64,000 nucleotides of DNA from Arthrobacter sp. 135MFCol5.1 (lineage in GTDB: Bacteria; Actinomycetota; Actinomycetes; Actinomycetales; Micrococcaceae): the NCBI RefSeq assembly GCF_000374865.1, contig NZ_KB895457.1, forward strand, positions 159,540-223,539, written 5' to 3'. The notes under the pieces were generated by a model that had not been told where the DNA came from, made no database searches, and worked only from the letters and a program-made list of their open reading frames with translations. Shown piece by piece: positions 53,656 through 62,331 of the stretch. The first letter of the stretch is position 1. The number at the start of each line of letters is the position of its first letter. The position numbers and the translations under genes were made by a program.

Positions 53656-54789
53656 ATGCGCACCTACAAAGTGGCCATTGTGGGCACCGGCGGGATCGCC
53701 GCGGTCCACGCGGACAACCTGGCACGGACAGGCGGGCGCGCCGAGCTCGTCGCAGCCTGCGACGTGGACCAGGGCCGGCTGGACTCCTTTGCGGAGAAGC
53801 ACGGCATTCCCGGCACATACCTCACGGTGGCCGAACTGCTCGCGGGGGCCCAGCCGGACATCGTGCACCTGTGCACCCCGCCCATGCTGCACATCGACCA
53901 AGCCATCGAATGCCTTGAAGCCGGGGTGCATGTGCTCTCGGAGAAGCCCCCGGCACTGAGCCTGGCGGACTTCGACCGGCTGGAGAAAGCCCAGGCCAAA
54001 GGCGGCGCCCAGTTCTCCTGCGTGTTCCAGCACCGGTTTGGGGATGCCGCCGCGGCCGCCCGGGAACTGATCGGGGGCGCCGGGTTCGGCCGCCCGCTGG
54101 TGGCCCGCTGCGATACCCTCTGGTACCGGCCGGACAGCTACTGGGACCTGCCCTGGCGCGGCACGTGGAACGCCGAGGGTGGCGGCCCCACCATGGGCCA
54201 CGGCATCCACCAATTCGATCTCCTCCTGCACCTGCTGGGACCGTGGGAGGAAGTCACCGCGATAGCAGGCCGGCAGGCACGTGCCACGTCCACCGAAGAC
54301 CTGTCCGCCGCGCTGGTCCGGTTCCGCAACGGCGCCGTGGCCACCATCGTCAACTCGTTGCTCTCGCCCCGGGAGACCTCGGACATCCGGATCGACTGCG
54401 AGTTCGCCACCGTGGAACTGAGCCACCTTTACGGCTACGCCACGGACAACTGGACCGTTACCGGCGCACCAGGCCACGAAGACCGGGTCCGCACCGAGTG
54501 GCGCAGCCGGCCGCTGGAACGCGGCAGCGGACACTCCGCCCAGTTCCTGGCCATGTACCAAGCGCTCGACGCCGGGCTTCCGCTGCCCGCCGGCGCAGAC
54601 TCCGCCCGGCAGACCCTTGAGCTCGCTGCCGCGATCTACGCCTCCGCCTTTACCGGCAGGGCCGTCCGCCGCGGCGAGATCGTCCCCGGCCACCCCTTCT
54701 ACGGCGGGATGGACGGAGACGGGCTGGGCACCGCCGCCCTGGATGCCACGGCCCTCAACGAAACAGCTTTCGACGCCGCCCGCGCCTGA
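53656..54789 (+). CDS. Gfo/Idh/MocA-family oxidoreductase
   Basis: 377 residues from the ATG at 53656 after GGAGAGAAC. NAD(P)-binding YKVAIVGTGGIAAVHADNL; EKPPALSL replaces the usual EKP-x motif; GGGPTMGHGIHQFDLLLHLLG carries the conserved active-site His region. It oxidises, or acts through transient oxidation on, a sugar. Paired with a GH3 enzyme and a DUF6807 protein it probably processes a particular glycoside or released sugar. It is only distantly like the Gfo/Idh protein of the SQ locus. Confidence 0.88.
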   Translation: MRTYKVAIVGTGGIAAVHADNLARTGGRAELVAACDVDQGRLDSFAEKHGIPGTYLTVAELLAGAQPDIVHLCTPPMLHIDQAIECLEAGVHVLSEKPPALSLADFDRLEKAQAKGGAQFSCVFQHRFGDAAAAARELIGGAGFGRPLVARCDTLWYRPDSYWDLPWRGTWNAEGGGPTMGHGIHQFDLLLHLLGPWEEVTAIAGRQARATSTEDLSAALVRFRNGAVATIVNSLLSPRETSDIRIDCEFATVELSHLYGYATDNWTVTGAPGHEDRVRTEWRSRPLERGSGHSAQFLAMYQALDAGLPLPAGADSARQTLELAAAIYASAFTGRAVRRGEIVPGHPFYGGMDGDGLGTAALDATALNETAFDAARA

Positions 54790-54824
54790 CACCCCACACC
54801 CCACACCCCAAGGAGCCTCCCGCC

Positions 54825-55790
54825 ATGACCACCGCCCCTGCAGCCGTCCACACAGTCCGGCTGGATGTCACCGACGACGGAGCAGCCCTCACGTTTACCG
54901 CCGACGGCAAGCCCATCGCCACCTATACCTACCGGCCCACCGACCCCCAATACGAGAGCCCCCGCCCGTTCTTCCATCCGCTGACCACCCTGGGCGGAGA
55001 CGACGTGACCATTTCCCGGCCCTGGGACCACGTCTGGCACAAGGGGCTCTCCTGGGCGCTCCCGAACGTGGGCAGCCACAACTTCTGGGGCGGCGCCACC
55101 TACACACGCGCCACCGAGTACGCCAACCTGGACAACAACGGCGCCATGGCCCACACCGCCTTCACCGGGATCGAGCACTCCGGCGCAGGGATCACCGCAT
55201 CGGAATCCCTCACCTGGACCTCGCAGGACGGTGGCCCGGTCATTGCGGAGGACCGCCGGTTCAACGTCCAGTTGCTGGCGGACGGCGGTGCCGGCGACGA
55301 AACCGGAGGTGCCTACGCCATCCTCTTCGAAACCCGGATGGACAACATCTCCGGGGCAGAGATCCGGATCGGCAGCCCCACCACGGAAGGCCGCCACAAC
55401 GCAGGCTACGGCGGTCTCTTCTGGCGCGGCCCACGGTCCTTTACCGGCGGCGAATTCCGCAACCAGGAAGGCGCCGGTACCGACGAATTCATGGGCACCC
55501 GATCGCCGTGGATCGCCTTTACCGGCAAGCACGACGTCAGTTGCCGGTCCTCCACCGTTGCCTTCGTGGAAGACGGTTCGAACCCCGGCGCACCGAACCA
55601 GTGGTTCGCGCGGTCCTCCATGTTCGCCTGCCTGGGTTCAGCACCCTTCTTCAGCGCCGAGGTCCCGCTCCGGGCAGGTGAGCCGCTGACGTACCGCTAT
55701 GCGGTGGTGATCGCCGACGGCGGCGTGGACCAGGGCCGGGCCGCGGCGCTGGCGGCGGCCGCGCAAACCGCCCTTGGCAATTGGGCCTGA
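54825..55790 (+). CDS. DUF6807 ('PmoA family') protein
   Basis: 321 residues from the ATG at 54825 after AAGGAGCC. Beta-rich protein with blocks PRPFFHPLTTLGGDDVTISRPWDHVWHKGLSWAL, NFWGGATYTR and GGLFWRGPRSFTGGEF; these define the family often mislabelled PmoA (it has no relation to methane monooxygenase). The sandwich fold and repeated neighbourhood with Gfo/Idh genes suggest carbohydrate binding or lyase-like work. Function not established. Preceded by a short ACACCCC repeat. Confidence 0.85.
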   Translation: MTTAPAAVHTVRLDVTDDGAALTFTADGKPIATYTYRPTDPQYESPRPFFHPLTTLGGDDVTISRPWDHVWHKGLSWALPNVGSHNFWGGATYTRATEYANLDNNGAMAHTAFTGIEHSGAGITASESLTWTSQDGGPVIAEDRRFNVQLLADGGAGDETGGAYAILFETRMDNISGAEIRIGSPTTEGRHNAGYGGLFWRGPRSFTGGEFRNQEGAGTDEFMGTRSPWIAFTGKHDVSCRSSTVAFVEDGSNPGAPNQWFARSSMFACLGSAPFFSAEVPLRAGEPLTYRYAVVIADGGVDQGRAAALAAAAQTALGNWA

Positions 55791-55792
55791 GT

Positions 55793-56524
55793 ATGGGCTC
55801 AACGTTCCCGGGTGCTACCGGCCTGTCCGAGATCAGCATTTACGACTGGCCGGGGGCGGATGGCGCCGCCGGCGGATCGCCGCACGTGCACACCGCCTCC
55901 ACCGAGGCGTATGTGGCACTGGCGGGAGCGGGCCGGCTGGAGACCCTTGATTCACGAGGGTTCACCACCACTGCGCTGGAGCCCGGCGTGGTTCTCTGGT
56001 TCACCCCCGGTACAGTCCACCGCGCCATCAACGATTCGGGGGACCTGAAGATCCTGGTGGTCATGCAAAACGCAGGGCTGCCCGAACACGGGGACGCCGT
56101 GATGACCTTCCCGCCGGAACACCTCACCGACCCGGCAGCGTACCGCCGCGCCGCGGTCCTGGAGCAGACTGATGCCGACACGGGACTGGCCGCAGCCGAG
56201 GAAGCCGCGCGCCGTCGTCGTGACCTGGCGCTGGAAGGCTACTTGGCGCTCAAGGACGCTGTCCTCGAATCCGGGCCGGCGGCGTTGGCGGGATTCCACG
56301 CCGCGGCCGCCCGGCTGGCGTCCGCCAGGGCCGGAGCCTGGGCCGGGCTTCTGGCAGCCGGCGCAGCCCGGCAGGCCGAGGTCACCCGGCGGCAACTGGT
56401 TTCTCTGGACACGGCGGAAAGTATCTATCTGGCGAACGCGCGAACTACGATGGGAAAACGGGAAAACCGCAGGATTTACGGCATGTGCGGCCGGATTCAG
56501 GCGTGGGAACTTTCCGATAACTAG
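55793..56524 (+). CDS. Cupin-domain protein with helical C-terminus
   Basis: 243 residues from the ATG at 55793, two bases after the DUF6807 stop. Cupin barrel ~10-105: GGSPHVHTASTEAYVALAGAGRLETL (His-x-His and Glu metal ligands) and PGVVLWFTPGTVHRAIND (third His). Residues ~125-215 are helical and Ala-rich (AAEEAARRRRDLALEGYLALKDAV). Probably an isomerase, epimerase or sensor for the sugar handled by this operon; the tail is unusual. Confidence 0.82.
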   Translation: MGSTFPGATGLSEISIYDWPGADGAAGGSPHVHTASTEAYVALAGAGRLETLDSRGFTTTALEPGVVLWFTPGTVHRAINDSGDLKILVVMQNAGLPEHGDAVMTFPPEHLTDPAAYRRAAVLEQTDADTGLAAAEEAARRRRDLALEGYLALKDAVLESGPAALAGFHAAAARLASARAGAWAGLLAAGAARQAEVTRRQLVSLDTAESIYLANARTTMGKRENRRIYGMCGRIQAWELSDN

Positions 56525-56560
56525 CCCCGGGCGCGTGACCCGGGTGAAAGGGTGGTTTCC

Positions 56561-57586
56561 GTGGTGAGCAAACAGGACACCGGGCGCGCGACAATCAGCG
56601 AGATTGCCCGCGAGGCCGGCGTATCCGTTCCCACCGTGTCCAAGGTGCTGAACGGGCATGCGCACGTCGCCGCGGAGACCCGGGCGCGGGTGGAGGAAAT
56701 CATCGCCCGCCGCGATTACGCGCGCCGCCCGGCCAAGCGCCGGCAGAAGGCCGGCCTGGTGGACCTCGTGTTTCCCGGCCTGGGCTCGGAATGGGCCTTG
56801 GAGATCATCGAGGGCGTGGAGCGGGTGGCGCAGGACGCCGGATACGGAACCGTGGTGAGCAGCCTGAGCCTGGACGGGTCCCGAATCCGGCCCTGGCTGG
56901 CAAACCTCGCGGAGCGTAAATCCGACGGCCTGCTGATGGCCGTGTACCAGCTGGACGCCAAACAGATCCAGCGGGTGAAATCGCTGGGGATCCCGGTGGT
57001 CCTGATCGACCCCGTGGGCCAGCCCGGACCGGACCTGATGACGGTGGGCGCGGCCAACTGGGAGGGCGGCTACTCGGCCACGGAACACCTGCTCAAGCTG
57101 GGGCATAAACGGATCGCCATGATTGGCGGACGCGAGGACCTGCAATGCAGCAGCGCCCGCGAGGACGGCTACATCTCCGCGCTGCGCCGGGCCGGCATTG
57201 CGCTGGACCCGGCCCTGATGGTGCCGGGCAACTTTTCCATCGAGGCCGGCGAGGCGGCCACGCGCAAGCTCCTGGAACTGCCGGACAGGCCGACGGCGAT
57301 CTTCACCGGCAACGACGACCAGGCACTGGGCGCCTACCGTGCGGCGCGCTCTGCCGGGCTGCGCATCCCGGAAGACCTGTCCATCATTGGATTCGACGAC
57401 ATCCCCGCCGCCGAATGGGTTGAGCCGGGCCTCACCACCATCCGGCAGCCGGTGGTGCAGATGGCGGAAACCGCCATGCGTGCCCTGCTGCGGCACCTGG
57501 ACGGCGACGAGGAACTGCCGCAACGGATCGAGCTGGGCACCGAACTGGTGGTCCGCGGATCCACGGCGGCCCCGCCAGCACATTAA
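56561..57586 (+). CDS. LacI-family transcriptional regulator
   Basis: 341 residues from the GTG at 56561 (after GAAAGG; GTGs at 56552 and 56564 are alternatives). HTH plus hinge ATISEIAREAGVSVPTVSKVLNGHAHVAAETRARVEE, then a periplasmic-binding-protein-like sensor: GLVDLVFPGLGSEWALEIIEGVERVA, RIAMIGGREDLQCSSAREDGY, FTGNDDQALGAYRAARSAGLRIPEDLSIIGFDDIPAAEWVEPGLTTI. Last gene of the operon. Likely represses its own operon, the GH3 gene and, by operator similarity, the GH42 operon. Confidence 0.92.
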   Translation: MVSKQDTGRATISEIAREAGVSVPTVSKVLNGHAHVAAETRARVEEIIARRDYARRPAKRRQKAGLVDLVFPGLGSEWALEIIEGVERVAQDAGYGTVVSSLSLDGSRIRPWLANLAERKSDGLLMAVYQLDAKQIQRVKSLGIPVVLIDPVGQPGPDLMTVGAANWEGGYSATEHLLKLGHKRIAMIGGREDLQCSSAREDGYISALRRAGIALDPALMVPGNFSIEAGEAATRKLLELPDRPTAIFTGNDDQALGAYRAARSAGLRIPEDLSIIGFDDIPAAEWVEPGLTTIRQPVVQMAETAMRALLRHLDGDEELPQRIELGTELVVRGSTAAPPAH

Positions 57587-57615
57587 TCCGGTGCCGCCCT
57601 TATTAGGCTGGAGCG

Positions 57616-58119
57616 ATGGATTATGTACTTCGACGGGCCACTCCGGAGGATGCCGAGGCCATCGTGTTGATGCATACAGCCGCGCACGAAGAAAGCTACG
57701 GACACCTGCTTTCGCCCGGATTCTTTGCTGAGCGGCGGCGCTCAATCCCGGAACGCGTGGCCCGGCGTCGGCCGTATCTTGAGGCTCCCCACCCGCGGAT
57801 CGTCGCCGAGGACGCCAACGGCGAGATTGTAGGCCTTGCCGACGCCGGACCGCCGCGCCAGGAAGACAGCCCGTTCGCGCTGGAGCTGTACTCGATTTTC
57901 GTACTGAAGCGCGCACAGGGGAGCGGGCTGGGGAAGGCCCTGCTGGAGGCCGCCCTGGGCGGTTCGCCCGCCTATTTGTGGGTTCTTGAGGAGAACGTCA
58001 AGGCGCAGTCCTTCTACCGCCGCCAAGGCTTTAGGTTCGACGGCGGCCGCGGCAACCTGCCGCCGGAGTGGGAAAGCGTGCCGGAACTGCGGATGGTCCG
58101 GGACCGGCCCGCGGGCTAG
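57616..58119 (+). CDS. GNAT-family N-acetyltransferase
   Basis: 167 residues. YVLRRATPEDAEAIVLMH at the start, LYSIFVLKRAQGSGLGKALLEAAL with the acetyl-CoA loop, then AYLWVLEENVKAQSFYRRQGF. Acceptor unknown. Its stop overlaps the convergent VOC gene's stop by 4 bases (CTAG). Confidence 0.9.
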   Translation: MDYVLRRATPEDAEAIVLMHTAAHEESYGHLLSPGFFAERRRSIPERVARRRPYLEAPHPRIVAEDANGEIVGLADAGPPRQEDSPFALELYSIFVLKRAQGSGLGKALLEAALGGSPAYLWVLEENVKAQSFYRRQGFRFDGGRGNLPPEWESVPELRMVRDRPAG

Positions 58120-58511
58120 CCGGCATTGTGGGCGTCGCGGACGGCGGGCGGGGTTTGTCCCTGCATGACCCAGCGGTTGCCGTCTGGGTCGCTGAAGTAG
58201 GCGAACAGGACGCCGCCCAGGTCCTGGATTTCGCTGATCTCGGCCCCGCGCTGCACTAGTTCATCGCGGACGGCCGGGAGGTCCGGAACCACCAGTTGAA
58301 GACCTTCCAGGCTGCCCGGAGCCATGGCGGTCATGCCGGTTCCGATCACTACCGAGGCGGCAGAACCTGGCGGCGTCAGCTGGACAACGCGCATGCCGGG
58401 GATGTGCTCCACGTCATGGTCCAGCACAAAGCCCAGCTGTTCGGTGTAAAAGGCTTTTGATTTCTCGACGTCGGAAACCGGGACCTGGACCACTTCGAGG
58501 CGCATCTGCAT
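58116..58511 (-). CDS. VOC-family protein
   Basis: 131 residues from the ATG at 58511 (ATG 58505 also possible). EVVQVPVSDVEKSKAFYTEQLGFVLDHDV and GGVLFAYFSDPDGNRWVMQGQ are the paired glyoxalase-fold modules, the second with a metal-ligand-like position. Substrate unknown. A longer frame upstream lacks support. Confidence 0.88.
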   Translation of the reverse strand: MQMRLEVVQVPVSDVEKSKAFYTEQLGFVLDHDVEHIPGMRVVQLTPPGSAASVVIGTGMTAMAPGSLEGLQLVVPDLPAVRDELVQRGAEISEIQDLGGVLFAYFSDPDGNRWVMQGQTPPAVRDAHNAG

Positions 58512-58776
58512 GCGGGCAACTCTACCTTTGCCCGTGCCAGCGGGGAACGGTCGTCCGGCGCAGGTCCATTCGCCCTCCGGCATTGTGACGCGTGGGAAGG
58601 CCGCTTCCTCAAGGTTCCCTCAAGACTGGCTGAATGTTGGCCGAGTATTCCCGGCGGCGGCAAATCCGCACGTCATGGGGCCGTAGGCTCAGCGGCATCG
58701 AGCTTTGCAGGGCTTAGCAGAAGGCCCGGCAGAAAAGGGGTGCCGACTTGCTCGGCGTCCTCATCATTGGGGAAGA

Positions 58777-60150
58777 ATGTCCGACTACGAGACCCTCTTG
58801 GGGGCTGCTCAATCCGCGCCGGCGCCGAAGCCGCCGCGGAATCCACGCACTTCGACGTTTGCCATCGGAGTAATTACCGCCATCTTCATGCTGTTGGGCG
58901 CACTCAGCGGCGGTGTTGGAGGCACCCTGATTTTCCTCGGCATCTCCGGTGCGCTGACTGGTCTTTACGTCGTGCTCACTGGAAGGCGCTCATGGGCCTG
59001 GCTGCCGGCGAAACGCAAGGCCGGCGCCGTCGCCATAGCCGCGTCCTTCGCCCTTCTCATCGGTGGTGCCGTAGCGCTGCCCCGTGTCGCAGGCGCGGAC
59101 CTTGAGGCCGCCTCCGCGGAAAGCAGGGCTACGGCGAGGGCAGCGACAGCGAGCGTCACTGCGCCGGCCGTGGCGGCGCCGTCGTCCATGCCCACTCCTA
59201 CGCCCACGACTGGGGACACCGGCGAGCCGCTGGACCCGGACACCCCCAACGCCGTAGCGGCGGGCGTCTCCGCGGCAGCGCCCAACCCGCAGCCCGCCTA
59301 CGAAACCAAGGCGATCGACCTGCTTGCAACGCTTGCCATCAAGGGCCGCGCGCCGAAGACGGGCTATGACCGGGCGCAATTCGGGCAGGCATGGGCGGAC
59401 GTGGACCGGAACGGTTGCGATACGCGCAATGACATCCTCCAGCGGGACCTCACCGGCATCACGTTCACGAACAATGTGCCCTGCAAGGTGCAGTCCGGCA
59501 CCCTCGCCGATCCGTACACCGGCACCACCATCGGTTTCGTACGCGGTTCCGCGACGAGCACCGCTGTGCAGATCGACCACGTGGTGGCGTTGAGCGACGC
59601 CTGGCAGAAGGGGGCCCAGCAGTTGACCGCCGGGCAGCGGACGGCATTCGCGAATGACCCGCTGAACCTGCAGGCGACTGACGGGCCTGCCAACCAGCAA
59701 AAGGGCGACGGTGACGCCGCCACCTGGCTGCCGCCCAACAAGGGGTACCGGTGCGAGTACGTTGCCCGGCAAATTTCCGTGAAGGCCACGTACGGGTTGT
59801 GGGTGACCCAGGCGGAGCACGACGCGATGGCACGAATCCTGGGCGACTGCACCGGGCAGCTGGCACCGACCAACCAGCAGGCGCCGCCGCCCGTCGCTGC
59901 CGAGCCGGCACCTTCCGCCGTTGCGCCTGCTCCTGCAGCTCCCGTGCCGGCTCCGGTTGCGCCGGCGCCGGCTCCGGCTGCCCCCGGTCTTGCTCCTGCT
60001 CCTGCTCCTGCTGCGCCCGCCCCCGCGGCGGCTGTGTACTACGCCAACTGCACTGCGGCGAGGGCCGCAGGAGCGGCGCCGATCTACGCGGGCCAGGCCG
60101 GATACCGGCCGGCGCTGGACCGCGACTCCGACGGCGTCGCCTGCGAGTAG
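58777..60150 (+). CDS. Membrane-anchored HNH (DUF1524-like) nuclease with excalibur domain
   Basis: 457 residues from the ATG at 58777 after GGGGAAG. Three helices (~28-46, 49-67, 82-102) are followed by a Pro/Thr linker. The HNH nuclease-like domain spans ~195-355: YDRAQFGQAWADVDRNGCDTRND, catalytic VQIDHVVAL (His268), NDPLNLQ, NQQKGDGDAATWLPP. A Pro/Ala spacer (~370-418) precedes a C-terminal excalibur calcium-binding motif (YYANCTAARAAGA; LDRDSDGVACE). The nuclease therefore faces outward at the cell surface. Followed by a second excalibur protein. Confidence 0.88.
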   Translation: MSDYETLLGAAQSAPAPKPPRNPRTSTFAIGVITAIFMLLGALSGGVGGTLIFLGISGALTGLYVVLTGRRSWAWLPAKRKAGAVAIAASFALLIGGAVALPRVAGADLEAASAESRATARAATASVTAPAVAAPSSMPTPTPTTGDTGEPLDPDTPNAVAAGVSAAAPNPQPAYETKAIDLLATLAIKGRAPKTGYDRAQFGQAWADVDRNGCDTRNDILQRDLTGITFTNNVPCKVQSGTLADPYTGTTIGFVRGSATSTAVQIDHVVALSDAWQKGAQQLTAGQRTAFANDPLNLQATDGPANQQKGDGDAATWLPPNKGYRCEYVARQISVKATYGLWVTQAEHDAMARILGDCTGQLAPTNQQAPPPVAAEPAPSAVAPAPAAPVPAPVAPAPAPAAPGLAPAPAPAAPAPAAAVYYANCTAARAAGAAPIYAGQAGYRPALDRDSDGVACE

Positions 60151-60216
60151 GGCTCTTGCCCGGGATTCGCCGGGCTCTCTTTCCACCATCACCATCACGC
60201 ATTCCTAGGGGGAATC

Positions 60217-60951
60217 ATGAAAGAAAACATCGGGCCTGCCGCCGGCAGGTTGAAGAAGACGCTGGCCTTGGCTGTGTTGACCGGACTTATGTTGACCGGC
60301 TGCGGCGGCGGCAAGCAGGCTGCGGTGGAGCCGGCCTCCGCGGCATCGGCGACTGCCACGGTGGAAGCCTCCGTCACCGTCCCGGGAGTTGTAGGGCTGA
60401 CCCTGGACACGGCGACGGACCAACTGGAGAAGCTTGGCTTCAAGGTTGACGCGGTTGACTCTGTTGACGGCAAATCGATCATCGTGAAGAAGAACTGGCA
60501 GGTGCTGACCCAGGACCCTTCCAACGGAGCCCAGGCAGCAAAGGGCTCCACGGTGCACCTTGGCGTTAAGTCCCTGGAAAAGATCGCCGCTGAAAAGGCT
60601 GCGGCCGAGAAGGCTGCAGCTGACAAGGCAGCTGCAGACGCGGCCGCGAAGGCCGCCGCCGCGAAGGCCGCTGCCGACAAAGTCGCGGCGGACAAAGCGG
60701 CATCGGACAAGGCTGCGGCTGATCAAGCTGCTGCTGCCAAAGCGGCAGCAGACCAAGCTGCCGCCGCCGCGGCTCAGCAGGCGGCGCAGGCGCCTGCTCC
60801 CGCGGCCGTTCCTGCTGCGCCGGCGCCGGCGGCATACTTCGCAAACTGCACAGCCGCTAACGCGGCCGGGGCGGCCCCGCTGTACAGGGGGCAGCCAGGT
60901 TACCGGTCGGCTCTGGACCGCGACGGTGACGGAGTTGCCTGCGAGCGTTAG
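60217..60951 (+). CDS. Lipoprotein with PASTA domain, Ala/Lys coiled coil and excalibur domain
   Basis: 244 residues from the ATG at 60217. Signal with lipobox LMLTGC (Cys29), one PASTA domain (~53-118: VTVPGVVGLTLDTATDQLEKLGF), a long Ala/Lys/Asp helical rod (~122-190, AEKAAADKAAAD pattern), then an excalibur motif nearly identical to that of the previous gene (YFANCTAANAAGA; LDRDGDGVACE). PASTA modules bind peptidoglycan or lipid II. It is 66 bases downstream of the nuclease gene and ends in a strong hairpin, so the two probably form a cell-surface unit. Confidence 0.9.
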   Translation: MKENIGPAAGRLKKTLALAVLTGLMLTGCGGGKQAAVEPASAASATATVEASVTVPGVVGLTLDTATDQLEKLGFKVDAVDSVDGKSIIVKKNWQVLTQDPSNGAQAAKGSTVHLGVKSLEKIAAEKAAAEKAAADKAAADAAAKAAAAKAAADKVAADKAASDKAAADQAAAAKAAADQAAAAAAQQAAQAPAPAAVPAAPAPAAYFANCTAANAAGAAPLYRGQPGYRSALDRDGDGVACER

Positions 60952-60960
60952 AACCGCGAG

Positions 60961-60996
60961 CCGTGGAAGCCTTCCTTCTCGCGAAGGTTTCCACGG
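60961..60996 (+). terminator. Terminator after the excalibur gene pair
   Basis: CCGTGGAAGCCTTC (60961-60974) pairs with GAAGGTTTCCACGG (60983-60996) as a 14-base stem with one G-U pair and an 8-base loop. No U-tract. Confidence 0.7.
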
Positions 60997-61110
60997 CATT
61001 CCTGTATTCGGTCAGAGTCGGAACACCGGCCACGCCGGATACCCCAAGCCTCGGATGCCTTTGAGTCCCTGCGTTTAGGTTGCGCGACCGGGCACCCACG
61101 TCCATCCGGA

Positions 61111-61983
61111 TTAGGACCCGTACGCTGCCTTGGCGGCGGGCGGGCGCCGGGAAACGAGCACTGGACCCTTGGCATGGTGGAGGACGGCATGGGCCGTCGA
61201 ACCGATGCTTCCCTTGATCAGTCCTTGGCCTTTCGTCCCGACGACGGTGAGGCGTGCGCCCTGGGCTGCGTGCAGGATGGCGCGGGGTACAGAGGTGTCG
61301 GTCAGGAGCTGCTGTTCGACCATAAGCCCGGGCGCCAACTCCTGCGCCTTGGCAACAGCCGAGTCCAGCAGAGCCTCGGCCGCGGCACCGGGGTCAACAG
61401 GGTCCCGGACAAGCCGGTAGCCGGCCGGAACCGTCCGGACGTGGATGATGACCAGCCGGGCTCCCGACGAGGCGGCCGCGGTGCAAGCATCCTCAAGTGC
61501 CGCGGAGGACTCCGGGTCCTCAACGGCGACCACCACGGGGCCGTCAGGGTCTTCGCCGGGCTTGATCACAGCCACGGGACACGATGCGGTGGCTGCCATC
61601 TCAAGGCTGACGGAGCCGATGAGCAGGCCCATGAATCCGCCGAGTCCGCGACTCCCGAGGACCAGCATGTCCTGGCCAGCGGAGAGCCTGGGCAGATTGA
61701 CGTTGGGGCTCCCGGACAACAGACTGGTCCGGACTTCCACATCCGGGGCGGACTGGCGCGCGTGGGCGGCGCCCTCCTGCAGTGTTTTTTCCGCCGCGTG
61801 CTGGAGCCCGCTGTCCTTGATGCCGGGGACTGGCCCCAGGTTCTTCGTCAGCAGTGGCCACAAGGTGCAATGCACCAGATGGAGGGGAACCTTGCGCCGG
61901 GACGCCTCCCTCGCAGCCCACCGGACAGCCAGTGCAGCCGGCTCCGAACCGTCATAGCCCACGACAATGGTTTTGGATTCCAC
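61111..61983 (-). CDS. Universal stress protein with two UspA domains
   Basis: 290 residues from the GTG at 61983; an upstream extension lacks a ribosome site. Domain 1: TIVVGYDGSEPAALAVRWAAREA ... MLVLGSRGLGGFMGLLIGSVSLEMAATASCPVAVI. Domain 2: VVVAVEDPESSAALEDAC ... LTVVGTKGQGLIKGSIGSTAHAVLHHAKGPVLV. The G-x2-G-x9-G-S/T ATP-binding pattern is present in both halves. Stress or dormancy-related ATP-binding protein. Divergent from the riboswitch-controlled terC gene. Confidence 0.92.
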   Translation of the reverse strand: MESKTIVVGYDGSEPAALAVRWAAREASRRKVPLHLVHCTLWPLLTKNLGPVPGIKDSGLQHAAEKTLQEGAAHARQSAPDVEVRTSLLSGSPNVNLPRLSAGQDMLVLGSRGLGGFMGLLIGSVSLEMAATASCPVAVIKPGEDPDGPVVVAVEDPESSAALEDACTAAASSGARLVIIHVRTVPAGYRLVRDPVDPGAAAEALLDSAVAKAQELAPGLMVEQQLLTDTSVPRAILHAAQGARLTVVGTKGQGLIKGSIGSTAHAVLHHAKGPVLVSRRPPAAKAAYGS

Positions 61984-62158
61984 AATGCCCCATCCTCCGG
62001 TCCCGGCAACCACGGCGTCGTGGAATGCCCGGGTCTATTTTCTATTGCCGAGCCTGTGGCGGGCCAGGGGCCAATGTCCCTCGACGGACAGCATTGTTTG
62101 CGCTGACAGCCCTGCACCCGACCCCCAACTGCCGGCGGCGAGGTGCGGGGAAAAGCTT

Positions 62159-62188
62159 TTGATGCGTACCGCCGGCGTACGTTAGAAT
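62159..62188 (+). promoter_or_regulatory. Promoter of the riboswitch-terC transcript
   Basis: -35 TTGATG (62159-62164), -10 TAGAAT (62183-62188), spacing 18. Transcription would begin near 62195, just at the first base-paired strand of the riboswitch. The spacer CGTACCGCCGGCGTACG has CGTAC/GTACG arms and may bind a regulator. The 175 bases between this and the Usp start show no gene. Confidence 0.65.
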
Positions 62189-62196
62189 TGACGAAT

Positions 62197-62295
62197 CAAG
62201 GGGAGTACTCCCGTCTGTGGTTGGCCCGTCAATACGGATGCAGCGAAGCATCCCGGGCCGTCAGCTCCGGATCAGTCCGGGCGGAGGAGACCTTG
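62197..62295 (+). promoter_or_regulatory. yybP-ykoY family riboswitch (Mn2+-sensing)
   Basis: The leader contains the two conserved sequence marks of the family, GGGGAGTA near the 5' side (62200-62207) and GGAGGAGACC near the 3' side (62283-62292). They are closed by a P1 helix CAAGG (62197-62201) / CCTTG (62291-62295). Between them lie a long arm (GGCCCG/CGGGCC enclosing GGATGC/GCATCC) and a CCGGA/TCCGG hairpin. Family members bind Mn2+ and control Mn exporters such as Alx and MntP; the downstream gene is an Alx/TerC homologue, as expected. Confidence 0.88.
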
Positions 62296-62331
62296 GCGTA
62301 ATAGTCAACGCCGAACCCTTGGAGTACCCAA

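Noticed and set aside
54825..55790. Reading 'PmoA family' as methane monooxygenase
   Set aside because: The protein is a soluble beta-rich DUF6807 protein with no membrane helices or copper site; the label is a naming accident.
60184..60198. CACCATCACCATCAC run resembling an affinity-tag sequence
   Set aside because: It is in the untranslated gap between the two excalibur genes, is not in a coding frame and is too short to mean more than chance.
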